From: Thiohalocapsa sp. PB-PSB1
GTDB lineage: Bacteria > Pseudomonadota > Gammaproteobacteria > Chromatiales > Chromatiaceae
DNA: 64,000 nucleotides
Assembly: GCA_016745215.1 (NCBI GenBank)
Contig: CP050890.1
Coordinates: forward strand, 1,426,001 to 1,490,000
Reading direction: 5' to 3'
Shown here piece after piece: positions 54,001 to 62,763 of the stretch. Within the stretch, counting starts at the first letter, position 1. Each line of letters opens with the position of its first letter. Under the pieces are notes generated by a model. It was not told where the DNA came from and made no database searches. It saw nothing but the letters and a program-made list of their open reading frames with translations. A program made the translations under genes and the position numbers.

Positions 54001-57000
54001 CTGAACCAGGGCACGGCGCGAGCCGTGTCCGACAATGCGGACCCGGCCTCCGGCTTTGCGGGCTCTTGGCAGACCCGCGTCTGGCTGTCGCCGGATGCCG
54101 CGCTCGGCAACGACAGCTTGCTCGGCAGCGCCGAGTATGTCGGCACCCTCGCGGCCGGCCAGCAGCTCGACCGGAGCTTAAGCGTCGCGATGCCGCAGCA
54201 GCCCGGCAGCTGGTGGATCATCGTCGCCATCGACAGCGCCAACACGGTCTTCGAGGCGGAAGAGGGCAACAATGTCGCCGTCTCTGCGATGCCGATCGAC
54301 GTGCAGGCGGCCTACGGCGCCAGCGTCTCGGCAGAGATCGACGCGGCCCCGTCAGGGACGCCGATCCCGCTGAGCGGCGAGGCGTTCTGGAGCGGCTCCG
54401 GCGCGCCGGCGGCCGATGTCGCGGTCGATGTGCATATCGAGGTCCGTGACATCCTGCGCGTGCTGTCGGCGACCACGGACGACCTGGGGCGTTTCGACCT
54501 GATCTTCGACCCGCTGCCCGGCGAGGCCGGCGCGTATCGGGTCGGCGCGGTGCATCCGGGGCTCGACACGGCCCCGGTGCAGGACAGCTTCCTGCTCTAC
54601 GGCCTGCGCGTGACGCCGGTCTCCCAATCCTTGCGGGTCATCGCGGGTAATACCGTTACCGCCAGTCTTGGGCTTGCCAATCTCGGTGAGCTGCCGCTGA
54701 CGGGGCTTCAGGCCAACGTGCTGGATGCACCCGCCAATCTGAATGTCACGACGCATCTGGACACCGATGCGCTCGGCCCCTTCGCCGAAGGCGGCTTGCA
54801 GATCGACATCGAGGCGCTGGACGCCGCGGTGACCGAGGCGACCGTCCATGTCGAGATCGCATCGGCGGAGGAAGCGCTTGTCGTCGCCGAGCTGGATGTT
54901 GCCGTGGTGCCGCCCGAGTCGTCCATTTGGATCGATCGCGACCGGTTGGATGCGAGCATGCTGGTCGGCGGCCAGCGCACGCTGACGCTGCCCATTGCCA
55001 ACATCGGCGGCGCGCCGAGCGGTCCGATCCTGACGACGTTGCCGGACGTGTCTTGGATGACCTTGGCAACGCCGAACCCGCTGCCGTCCCTCGGTCCGGG
55101 CGAGACCGGCGAGCTGGTGATCGTGCTGACGCCGCCGGCGGACCTGCCCCTCGGCCCCTACACCGGCAGCCTGGTCATCGCCGGCGCCGACAACAGCATC
55201 GAGCTGCCGTTCGAGCTGCGCGCGACCGATGACGCCACCGGTGACCTCGCCGTCACCGTCGTGGACGAGTATTTCTATTTCGCCGAAGGTGCGCCGAAGC
55301 TCGCAGGTGCCGAGGTGCTGCTGAAGGACTACTTCACCGGAGACCTGATCGTCGAGGGGACGACCGGTGCCGATGGGCTGGTGAGCTTCGCGGACCTGGC
55401 GCATGCCTGGTATCTGCTGGAGGTATCGGCAGAGGACCACACCGACTTCGGTCGGGCCTTGCTCGTTACGCCAGGTGATGTCCTGGAGCAGCGGGTCTTC
55501 CTGAGTCGACAGACGGTGCGCTACATCTGGGACGTGCAAGAGATCGAGCTGGAGGATCGCTACCAGCTCCGTGTGACGCCGATCTTCGAGGCTGATGTAC
55601 CGGCCCCCGTCATTGTGGTGGAGCCTGCGTTCCTTGATCTCGCGGGTTTGGAGCCCGGCGGCAGCAAGCAAATCGACCTGACCATCCACAACTACGGACT
55701 CATCGCTGCACTGCGCGCCAGCATCTCGTTGCCGGTCATACCGGATTACCGCCTCTCTACCCCATCCGAATCTCTGGGTGACGTTCCGGCTGGTCGCTCG
55801 CTGACGGTGCCCATTTCGGTCGCCCGCGAGGGCGCCTCTTCACCCGCGATTGCGCGTGCCAGCAACGATCGCCAAGACGCGGACGCCGACTGTCCAGACC
55901 CGGAATGGGTCGCGACAGTGACCACGCTGACCATCTGCGGGATGGATGTCGAGATCGAAGGTCTTGAGAAGATTCCGGTTGTCGATAGCGACAGGCCGGA
56001 ATGCACACCGAAGCCCGGTGGGCGCAGGAAGAGCATAAGGCCACTCCCCGGAAAAGCTCCGCCGATCAACGACCCGGAGCCATTACCTTACCCGAACGCT
56101 CGCGTAGATGTACCAGATGTGCTGCAGGACACCGTCTGCTACGAATGCATCATGCGGCTTGTGTACGATATTTTCTTCGAATGCATATTCACGCTATCTC
56201 CTGCAAGCTCCTGTGCGGCGGGGGCGGTCAGTTGTACGAGTAGTATCCCGCGCGACGCTCTTGAGCTTCTCACCTGTATAAACACGTACCAGAGATGTAC
56301 CGGCAAAGCCCATGTTCCGGGGACGGGCCACTTTGTCTGTGGACGGAAGATAATCCAGGATTATCAGGAGTACTGTTTTTCAGTAGAAGGCGCTCGGGCC
56401 TCACGGGCGATGGCTTCCCGCGATTCGATTCCGGTACTTCCCGGGCTCTATGATGCGGCAACCTGGGCGACAGCCGAATCCGACTTCTTGACGCTGCTGC
56501 TCGGGCATAGCGCGTGGCTCGATGTTGACGCCTTGCAAGGATTGGGCGGATATTTGTTGGCGTTTGCTGAGACCACGGCGCTCGACAGTGATGCGGGCCC
56601 GACCATCTCGGAATCCGAGGTATCGGTCCTGCTCTCGAAAGTCCCGGACGGTATCACGGTCGACACAATCGATCGTTCCGTTGAGCGCTGGAATCGAACA
56701 GTTGCTTATTGGGATGCAGGTATCTTCGAGATCGTCGACGTACCGGCAGGCCGGAATACGGACTTCATCGACCTAGCATCCCTCGACCAAGCGATGCAGC
56801 AGATGGCCGATGCCCAGGCTGCGGCCGAGCAAGCCGGCTACATCAGCCCCGCCGATGCATTGTTGGCCGAGACTACTCAGGTAGCAGAGACCGACTTCGG
56901 CAGCGAAGGCATCTGCGCCCAAGTCCGCGTCCAGCTGAGCCAAGACCTGGTCCTGACCCGCCAGGGCTTCGAGGCGCGCCTGGATCTTGCGAACGGTACC

Positions 57001-58848
57001 GACGAGCCGCTAACCGATCTCGAGGTGACGCTGCAGGTCGTCGATGCGCTGGGCCAGCCGGCGAGCGACCGCTTCGGCATCACGGAGCCGCTGCTTGCGA
57101 ATCTGGATGCCATCGACGGGACCGGCATGCTGGCCGCCGGCACGACCGGCACCGTCGAATGGACGCTGGCGCCCAACGACGCCGCGGCAGCCGGCGGCGC
57201 CACGACCTACTACGTCAGCGGCAGCCTGAGCTGGACGGAGGGCGGTTTCGACGTGACGACGGATCTGCTGCCGGTGCCGATCGAGGTACAGCCGAATGCG
57301 GCCATCGAGGTCGACTATTTCCATCAGCGCGATGTCTACGCCGATGATCCCTTCACGCCCGAAGTGGAGCCGAGCATCCCCTATGCGCTGGGCGTGATCG
57401 TGCGCAACACCGGAGCCGGCACGGCGGGCGCCGTGCGCATCGAATCCGGTCAGCCCGAGATCATCGACAACGACAAGGGCCTGGCCATCGACTTCGATCT
57501 CATCGCAACCCGGCTCGACGGCGCGCCGCTGAGCCGCTCGCTGGCGCTGGACTTCGGCGATCTCGGACCGAGCGATGTCCGGCTCGGCCAGTGGTTGCTC
57601 CAGTCCAGTCTCCAGGGCCACTTCATCGCCTACGAGGCCGCCTTCACGCATATCGATCCGCTCGGCATCCTGTCGCCGTTGGTCCGCGAGGTGCGGATCC
57701 ATGAGATGCTGCGGCCGGTGCAGGCGCTCGGGGCACTGGACGACGGCGTGCCGGACTTCCTGGTCAACGACGAGCCGGACCCGGACGACCTGCCCGACAC
57801 GCTGCACCTGAGCGACGGCAGCGTCGCTCCGGTTGCGGTGCTTAGCGGCGGTGCGACGTTCGATGGCGTACCGGATCTTGACGATGCCGAGATCGAGCTC
57901 GGCTTGCCCGGCGCCACCGGGCACCGCTATGTTCGGTTGGCCGACCCGGCCGACGGGGCCTATCGGCTCGTTGGCGTCGTGCGCTCGGACGGCCAAGCGC
58001 TGCCGATCGGCACCAATGCCTGGCAGACCGACCGCACCTTCCCCGGCGTGCAGCAGGCGCCGGTGCGTGAGCAGCTGATCCACCTGTTCGACACCGACAG
58101 CACCGGCAGCTACACGCTGATCTACGACGTGGTGCCCGAGTGCACCGATGCGGACACCGACTGCGACGGTCTCAGCGATGCCTGGGAGTATCACTGGTTC
58201 GGCCATCTCGACCGCGACGGTACCGGCGATGCCGATGGCGACGGCGCGACGGACGAACAGGAGTATCTGGCGGGCACCGACCCGACGCTGGCCGGACCGG
58301 GCGTGCGCATCCGGCTGCGTCCCGGGCTGAACCTGCTGGCCTTTCCGGCCATACCCGCGCCCGAGCATGCAAGCTGCGCCACGCTGCTGACCACCCTCGG
58401 CGAGGGGAACGGCGCGGCGAGCCTTGCGCGTGCGACGGCCGCTGGCGATCGGCTGGAGCGCTGCACCGGCATCGACGGCACCGACTTCCTGCTCAACGCC
58501 GGTGAGGGCTATGCAGCGGAGCTCGGGGCCGCACACGAGCTGATCGTGGACGCGAGTCCGAGCGACCAGTGCGGGCCGGCCACGCTCGTGCCCGGGCTCA
58601 ACCTGGTCGGACATCCACACCCGCAGCCGGGCCTTACCTGCCGCAGCTGGCTCGCTGCAAACGACCCTGACATCGTGCGCTCGATCGGCCGCTTCGATCC
58701 GGTCACCGGCCGCTACGGCACCTGCGCCTGGTCGGATGACCCCGCAGTCCCGGAACCGGTCGGCATGGACTACCTGATCTTGCCCGGCGAGGGGTATCGG
58801 GTCTTCGCCTCGGACGACGGACTGCTGGAGCGTCCCGACTGTCAATAG
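51052..58848 (+). CDS. 2598-residue exported multidomain protein (TSP3, LamG-like, CARDB, Calx-beta)
   Basis: A signal-like hydrophobic stretch lies at residues 72-90 (ILPCLLGALLLAASAVAA), so the start may be later than 51052. Parallel beta strands follow to ~315 (GSRVELPALARFQAF resembles the A-type proteins). A thrombospondin-3/EF-like Ca segment is at ~325-377 (DTDCDGMDDDWE, DGDGISDLDEY). A LamG-like domain is at ~385-590 (FDGLDDFVEMPN, YWAFEE). CARDB-like domains are at ~613-730, 730-850 and 958-1085. A Calx-beta domain is at ~850-953 (ATLAENAGVPMTATVTRSGE). Ig/CNA-B-like domains run to ~1600. A Cys-rich stretch is at ~1655-1775. A second TSP3 segment is at ~2363-2416 (DTDCDGLSDAWEY). The end holds a duplicated ~80-residue module (RPGLNLLAFP, VPGLNLVGHP). 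It is likely a cell-surface or matrix protein. Confidence 0.8.
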   Translation: MIPTASPMTRAPKSGSRGSSPGRQARPGMRIFAERRSLPGALGVPWRPRQPGGDPATSLPVHARRCTNPSAAILPCLLGALLLAASAVAADPLRIEATDGGVVALSGLTTISTQGADAVEVRADGAGSRVELPALARFQAFSGDGQSRLEASDGGHLVLRADRTRLGRNVALHLGDGGSAEAGRLELGLGARLSGRGLLAADLINAGSVDPGDPDGPTGSLSLSGDYAQDPQGELAVALTGAQAGAFDRLQVQGAAALDGRLAVATADGWMPEAGTRLRILDATTRVGEFATAAGLQLGELARLGLVYADDGAELAADGPGFCADWDTDCDGMDDDWERSHFGDLDRDGSDDLDGDGISDLDEYRDGTDPTRPEGVELALTELIVAPDRGLEFDGLDDFVEMPNTDGRYDLGAWTIEATVEPLAEDPGGVVGDGPIVWKPAVAGGNATNFALAWTDSRFVALVEDAGTGTRHRTDSDVLAAGQPYRVAASFDGSVLSLYLDGALASELVLPEPIGPPTGPAALRIGNSQHSRVAGDGAFAGIVSEVRLWDHARDPAVIARDLSRRLHGSEIGLVGYWAFEEPEGLVALDRAADPNDGLLGGGDADLAPQRLLQPPIGSVVAEPGDAFEVFWSVTNLGTAVATAAYVDTLRLDGAGLPAGDLLLASVPAGDVLPLAPDGTYAKSVRVTLPSDLEAGLYEVSAEADAAGRYRESNEANNRLAAALAIEAPPPVDLAVTGISGPLAGEPGETIQVEWTLSNLGDGLAIAPWDEHVILSLDGVLGDDLLLQTITIHDDLPPGAGILRSAEVTLPIAPGAAGGLYLGVDVDPDGVLPDEVVGNNAALSETPTEVPAVLTLTLPAATLAENAGVPMTATVTRSGETAAPLDVTLVADDPTEVIVPAVISIPADAASADFTIDPIEDGRVDGDRPVTLIASAAGYSDGSASLTVTDSARVIGAFPDLVVSQVDVPLTADTEQSIQLGYRMLNQGTARAVSDNADPASGFAGSWQTRVWLSPDAALGNDSLLGSAEYVGTLAAGQQLDRSLSVAMPQQPGSWWIIVAIDSANTVFEAEEGNNVAVSAMPIDVQAAYGASVSAEIDAAPSGTPIPLSGEAFWSGSGAPAADVAVDVHIEVRDILRVLSATTDDLGRFDLIFDPLPGEAGAYRVGAVHPGLDTAPVQDSFLLYGLRVTPVSQSLRVIAGNTVTASLGLANLGELPLTGLQANVLDAPANLNVTTHLDTDALGPFAEGGLQIDIEALDAAVTEATVHVEIASAEEALVVAELDVAVVPPESSIWIDRDRLDASMLVGGQRTLTLPIANIGGAPSGPILTTLPDVSWMTLATPNPLPSLGPGETGELVIVLTPPADLPLGPYTGSLVIAGADNSIELPFELRATDDATGDLAVTVVDEYFYFAEGAPKLAGAEVLLKDYFTGDLIVEGTTGADGLVSFADLAHAWYLLEVSAEDHTDFGRALLVTPGDVLEQRVFLSRQTVRYIWDVQEIELEDRYQLRVTPIFEADVPAPVIVVEPAFLDLAGLEPGGSKQIDLTIHNYGLIAALRASISLPVIPDYRLSTPSESLGDVPAGRSLTVPISVAREGASSPAIARASNDRQDADADCPDPEWVATVTTLTICGMDVEIEGLEKIPVVDSDRPECTPKPGGRRKSIRPLPGKAPPINDPEPLPYPNARVDVPDVLQDTVCYECIMRLVYDIFFECIFTLSPASSCAAGAVSCTSSIPRDALELLTCINTYQRCTGKAHVPGTGHFVCGRKIIQDYQEYCFSVEGARASRAMASRDSIPVLPGLYDAATWATAESDFLTLLLGHSAWLDVDALQGLGGYLLAFAETTALDSDAGPTISESEVSVLLSKVPDGITVDTIDRSVERWNRTVAYWDAGIFEIVDVPAGRNTDFIDLASLDQAMQQMADAQAAAEQAGYISPADALLAETTQVAETDFGSEGICAQVRVQLSQDLVLTRQGFEARLDLANGTDEPLTDLEVTLQVVDALGQPASDRFGITEPLLANLDAIDGTGMLAAGTTGTVEWTLAPNDAAAAGGATTYYVSGSLSWTEGGFDVTTDLLPVPIEVQPNAAIEVDYFHQRDVYADDPFTPEVEPSIPYALGVIVRNTGAGTAGAVRIESGQPEIIDNDKGLAIDFDLIATRLDGAPLSRSLALDFGDLGPSDVRLGQWLLQSSLQGHFIAYEAAFTHIDPLGILSPLVREVRIHEMLRPVQALGALDDGVPDFLVNDEPDPDDLPDTLHLSDGSVAPVAVLSGGATFDGVPDLDDAEIELGLPGATGHRYVRLADPADGAYRLVGVVRSDGQALPIGTNAWQTDRTFPGVQQAPVREQLIHLFDTDSTGSYTLIYDVVPECTDADTDCDGLSDAWEYHWFGHLDRDGTGDADGDGATDEQEYLAGTDPTLAGPGVRIRLRPGLNLLAFPAIPAPEHASCATLLTTLGEGNGAASLARATAAGDRLERCTGIDGTDFLLNAGEGYAAELGAAHELIVDASPSDQCGPATLVPGLNLVGHPHPQPGLTCRSWLAANDPDIVRSIGRFDPVTGRYGTCAWSDDPAVPEPVGMDYLILPGEGYRVFASDDGLLERPDCQ

Positions 58849-58953
58849 ACGGTGGGCTTGCAGAGGTGCCGACTCTCCGGCCGGCACCCCGATTCCAGCG
58901 CTTTGCCCTCCCGAGTACCCGGCGCAGACCGCGTGCCGCCAGCTTGAGTCAAA

Positions 58954-59145
58954 CTAAGTGATGGTGCAGAAACAAGCTAAACAGGTTTTTGGCTTGGGTG
59001 TCGCCTGCCGACTCATTCGCTACCGCTATCGGCGTCGGTATCGGTATCGGTATCAACGTCGGTATCGGCGTCGGTATCGAACTGACCAACCCGCTATCCG
59101 CCAAGCTCCTCGCTGACCGCCTAGCCACGCTGTCCGAGCTTCGTG
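58954..59145 (+). repeat. Family-2 hexamer-core element, right-truncated
   Basis: Starts CTAAGTGATGGTGCAGAAAC, has GGTATC/GGCGTC hexamers (59030-59080) and the C-terminal codons of the four-helix-bundle frame on the minus strand (TKLGQRG-stop-AVSEELGG). It breaks off after gagcttcgtg compared with the copy at 39198. Confidence 0.7.
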
Positions 59146-59302
59146 TCCTTTTTAAAGGGTACTATTTTAGAGGAGAGATCGGTTGGGCCGGTTGCTTCAG
59201 CTCCTTGGCCATACATCTCCGGGGTATTCCCGCCGCTCCTGGTTTATAGTAGAGACCGAGAACCCACTAGAACGGCGCGTATTGATCAGTATCGAGGGGG
59301 TA

Positions 59303-59848
59303 ATGAACAGCACAGCGATTGGACTTGGAGCCCTGTTTTCGGGCTATATCCTGTTGTTATCATCGGGTTGTAGCACTAACCCTGCCAACCGGGATTACAA
59401 CATGCTGTATACGGATATCGATCCGCTGGAATACGCGCGCATTCTGTGCCGCCGCATTAGTATGCAGGACAGGCATACCTGCCTGACATCGGTGATTCAG
59501 CATTACCACGACACGGTCGATCAAGAGCTTACCCCAGAGCAGGTGGTGAGCGGTCCGTTTGTGGTCGTATTGCAAGACGACCTGTACCGCGGAAACTATG
59601 TTTCCCAGCCATTTGCTGCCGCTTTCACCGTCAGTAACGGGGTCAATGTTTGCCGCGGGCGATACAACGCCTTTGCCGGCGATACCGAGGCGGTGTTCAA
59701 AGTCTTCTGTGACGATGGTTCGCGCGGTAGTGCCAATATCATGCTGGATCAACGCGGACGCAATGGCATCGGGGTCTTGCAGATGAACGACGGCACACGC
59801 GGCGACATCGTGTTCGGTTATACGGCAGTCGGCGGGGCGTTTCTTTGA
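59303..59848 (+). CDS. Small lipoprotein, hypothetical
   Basis: 181 residues starting MNSTAIGLGALFSGYILLLS. The lipobox is LLSSGC with Cys at residue 22, so it is probably a lipid-anchored envelope protein. The mature part has four further cysteines (ARILCRRISMQDRHTCL, NVCRGRYNAFAGD, KVFCDDGSR) and a beta-rich C-terminal half ending YTAVGGAFL. No family recognised. The frame opens at 59183, but the signal sequence fixes this start. It lies alone between the family-2 repeat and the convergent transporter gene. Confidence 0.65.
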   Translation: MNSTAIGLGALFSGYILLLSSGCSTNPANRDYNMLYTDIDPLEYARILCRRISMQDRHTCLTSVIQHYHDTVDQELTPEQVVSGPFVVVLQDDLYRGNYVSQPFAAAFTVSNGVNVCRGRYNAFAGDTEAVFKVFCDDGSRGSANIMLDQRGRNGIGVLQMNDGTRGDIVFGYTAVGGAFL

Positions 59849-59914
59849 TTGGCAGTGCGGGCGCCTGGATCAGTTCATCCCGAGAGGCTGCATGCCGAGA
59901 GGTCCGTTTCGAGA

Positions 59915-61873
59915 TCAGAACACAAGATTCAGCATCGTCAAGGATACCAATAGGAACAACAACGTCATGATGCCGCCTGCCCGCATGTAGTCCGGAACCC
60001 GATAGCCGCCGGGTCCCATGATCAATGCGTTGACCTGATGCGTTGGAATCAGGAAGGAATTCGATGTTGCAATTGCCACCGTCAATGCAAACACCGCGGG
60101 GTTTGCGCCGGCACCGATGGCCATATTTACCGCCAGTGGTACCAGCAGCACGGTTGCACCGACATTCGACATGACCAATGTGAAAAAAGTGGCCAATATC
60201 GCCAGTGCTGCTTGAATCACCCAGATCGGCACGTCGCCAAGCGCGGCCAGGGTCTGATCCGCGATCCAGGCCGCGGTGCCCGTACTCTCCACCGCAAGTC
60301 CCAGGGGGATCAGTGATGCCAGCAGAAACACCGTTTTCCAGCTGACCGCTTCATAGGCTTCGTCGATGGATATTACGCCGCTCAGCACCATGCCCAGGGC
60401 GCCGGTCAGCAATGCAACCGACAATCTGAGGTCGGTCAGCAGCACCAGCCCGAGCGTGATGATGAAGAACAACAGCGCCATTGGCACCTTGTGTGGGCGA
60501 AGCTCTTCGTGTGGGTATTCGGTGGTGACGATGACAAAATCGCGGTTTTGTTCCAGCCGGGCCAGATCCACCCATGTGGTGTGGACCACCAGCGTGTCGC
60601 CAGGCTTGAACGGTAAGTCGCGTACCCCGCCGGTCTCGTAGGTCAGCGTCTCGTCGCCGCGATGAATCGCAAGTAATGAAAGACCATAGACCTTGCGCAT
60701 CCAAACATCGCGGGCGGATTTGCCAATCAGATTGGAACCTGGCGGGATCACGATCTCCGCAATCCCTGCCTTGGACTGGGAGAGCGCCTCGGAGAAAACC
60801 TGCACCTCAGGTTTTGCCTTGGCTGCGGTCTCGGCGGTGAAGGTTTGGAAGTTCTCGCGCGTGGTCAGGAGGGCGATCAGGGTGCCAGCTTCGATGCTGA
60901 TACTGCGATCAACCCCGGCTGCTCCGACGCGTATACCGTCGCCCTTGTCGATCGCCACCACGCGCACATGCCAGTGGTGTTCCATCTCGTCGACGCTGGT
61001 TCCAATCAGACTACTGCCCTGTGCTACAGCAAACTCGTGAACAAGGAATTGATTGAATCCGTAGGTTTCGGCGTAATAAGACATGGTGTCCTTGGCTTCG
61101 ATCTTGTCGGTGCCGCGGGAAGGTAGAACAAAACGCCCGGCCAACACGAAATAAACAATGCCGGTGGCGAGCAATGCGATACCGATCGGCGCCACATCGA
61201 ACAGCCGAAATGTCTGCATTGGCGGCATGTCCTGCGGCAAGGACTGATTTGAAGTCAGGATCAGATCGTTGAGCAGAATCAACGGGCTCGAGCCCACCAT
61301 GGTGATGGTGCCGCCGAGAATGGCGCAAAAGCCCATGGGCATCAGCAATCGCGACATCGGCAACTTGGTGCGCGCGCAGATGCGGCTGACCACGGGCAGA
61401 AATAATGCCGCGGCGCCAACATTTTGCATAAACGACGAGATCACGCCCACCGTACCAGAGATCAGCGGGATGATGCGTGATTCGCCGCTGCCGCCAACGC
61501 GCATGATGAAGGCCGCCACCCTGGACATGATGCCGGTTTTATCTAGCCCTGCGCCGATAATCATTACCGCGATGATGGAAATGACCGCATTGGATGCAAA
61601 GCCGTCGAACAGCTGAGCAACCGGCACCAGACCGGTTTCCAAACCCATGAACGGCGCAAACAGGCTAGTCAATCCGAGCAACACCATGACCGACAGTGCT
61701 GCCACATCAACAGCAACCACCTCGAATGCAAATAAATAAATTGTCAACAGCAAAAAGCCCATCACCCATGCAATCTCCACCGAGGGCACCAGGCTCGAAA
61801 GCCCGAGCGCGAACACAGCGAACGCTGGTGCTGCCAGATTGCGGATCGACAGGCTTCTCAGGATTGCACGCAT
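59915..61873 (-). CDS. SLC13/DASS-type permease with two RCK_C (TrkA-C) domains
   Basis: About 652 residues from MRAILRSLS, with GGGAGAG about 10 nt before; a longer start at 61909 is possible. Transmembrane segments flank a soluble middle with two TrkA-C domains (AVAQGSSLIGTSVDEMEHHW; EIVIPPGSNLIGKSARDVWM, then LPFKPGDTLVVHTTWVDLAR). Permease motifs include SSFMQNVGAAALFLPVVSRI, MGFCAILGGTITMVGSSPLI and the C-terminal LVMSNVGATVLLVPLAVNMA with TSNSFLIPTHQVNALIMGPG. Proteins with this layout transport sulfate or dicarboxylates with Na(+). In a sulfur-metabolising host sulfate is plausible, but the substrate is inferred. Confidence 0.85.
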   Translation of the reverse strand: MRAILRSLSIRNLAAPAFAVFALGLSSLVPSVEIAWVMGFLLLTIYLFAFEVVAVDVAALSVMVLLGLTSLFAPFMGLETGLVPVAQLFDGFASNAVISIIAVMIIGAGLDKTGIMSRVAAFIMRVGGSGESRIIPLISGTVGVISSFMQNVGAAALFLPVVSRICARTKLPMSRLLMPMGFCAILGGTITMVGSSPLILLNDLILTSNQSLPQDMPPMQTFRLFDVAPIGIALLATGIVYFVLAGRFVLPSRGTDKIEAKDTMSYYAETYGFNQFLVHEFAVAQGSSLIGTSVDEMEHHWHVRVVAIDKGDGIRVGAAGVDRSISIEAGTLIALLTTRENFQTFTAETAAKAKPEVQVFSEALSQSKAGIAEIVIPPGSNLIGKSARDVWMRKVYGLSLLAIHRGDETLTYETGGVRDLPFKPGDTLVVHTTWVDLARLEQNRDFVIVTTEYPHEELRPHKVPMALLFFIITLGLVLLTDLRLSVALLTGALGMVLSGVISIDEAYEAVSWKTVFLLASLIPLGLAVESTGTAAWIADQTLAALGDVPIWVIQAALAILATFFTLVMSNVGATVLLVPLAVNMAIGAGANPAVFALTVAIATSNSFLIPTHQVNALIMGPGGYRVPDYMRAGGIMTLLFLLVSLTMLNLVF

Positions 61874-62074
61874 AACAAATGTTCTCTCCCGTATCGTTTG
61901 CCCGCGCATTGGAGGATGGCGGATGCTGAATTTTGCTGTTGGGCGCCCATGTCAGTACCGAACTCGGGCTGTATCCTAGCTCAATTATTTGCTTATGTGC
62001 TGATTAGTGCTGGCTTGTGCCAGCAGTAACGCGCTGTTCGGGTGATCGAGGAGGTCGTGCCCCCGGCCTGCACC

Positions 62075-62320
62075 TAGGCTGTCGAAATCTGCAGTCTCAC
62101 TAAAACAAGCGCTTCCCGGTTGATGGATGCTTAGTCGGTGTCGGGATCGGTGTCAAGGTCGGAATTCGGGATTGGTATCGAGCTGGCTGCTTTGATCGAT
62201 GAGCGGATTCGATTCCGATAGCGACCCCGACACCGATGAGGCTTCCCCAGTGCGTTCGATGATGCAATCCAAGACCCGGAATCGGTTTGGCATCAAAACT
62301 CAGGACATTTCGACAACCTA
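62075..62320 (+). mobile_element. Intact family-1 MITE-like element with target-site duplication
   Basis: 246 bp bounded by TAGGCTGTCGAAAT and ATTTCGACAACCTA (13 of 14 bp inverted). It is flanked on both sides by the perfect 9-bp direct repeat GCCTGCACC (62066-62074 and 62321-62329). The interior has a GGTGTC/GGGATC hexamer tract (62132-62175) and no supported gene. This copy defines the ends of the family. Confidence 0.85.
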
Positions 62321-62526
62321 GCCTGCACCTGTCGCCAACAGAACCCGGAGCAGAGTTGGCGTTGAACCGAAACAACCGCTCGCCTAGTATTTGATCCATA
62401 ACATGGTTTGCGCGTTTGGAACCGATGTTGCACACCCTAGTTCAATGCGGATCGAGCCAATGGTTGGCTGCTCGCTCGCGATGATGCGATACAGACTATG
62501 AAAGCATTCGCGATCTGTGGCGAAAA

Positions 62527-62587
62527 GTGATTCACCACAGAGAACACAATGCGAGTCTTTGTCTGTGTACTCTGTGTCTCTGTGGTA
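62527..62587. repeat. Imperfect palindromic repeat (caccacagag type)
   Basis: Left arm gtgattcaccacagagaaca and right arm ctctgtgtctctgtggta are related to the element at 20411-20498. Confidence 0.55.
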
Positions 62588-62657
62588 AAAATAGCGTGCC
62601 GTGCCAATTCCCGCAATACTTGCGCAGTCTCCATCGTCTGTGATAATTTAATCTAAA

Positions 62658-62672
62658 TGAAAACAATTCTTA
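62658..62672. promoter_or_regulatory. Candidate Fur box upstream of feoA
   Basis: TGAAAACAATTCTTA matches the 7-1-7 Fur pattern (TGATAAT-N-ATTATCA) at 10 of 14 positions and lies in an AT-rich stretch 92 bp before feoA, with GATAATTTAATC just upstream. It is suggestive only. Confidence 0.4.
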
Positions 62673-62763
62673 TTCAGCATTCACGATCTCCATGCCAGAT
62701 CCCACTCCAGCCCCCACGCCAGTCCCGGTCTCGATCCTGTCCAATTCACTCAGGAGTATGGCA

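Larger units (their letters stand above)
61910..62757. other. Long non-coding gap upstream of feoA
   Basis: Holds the family-1 element (62075-62320), a palindromic repeat (62527-62587) and the probable feoA control region. No gene is supported in the remaining sequence. Confidence 0.5.
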
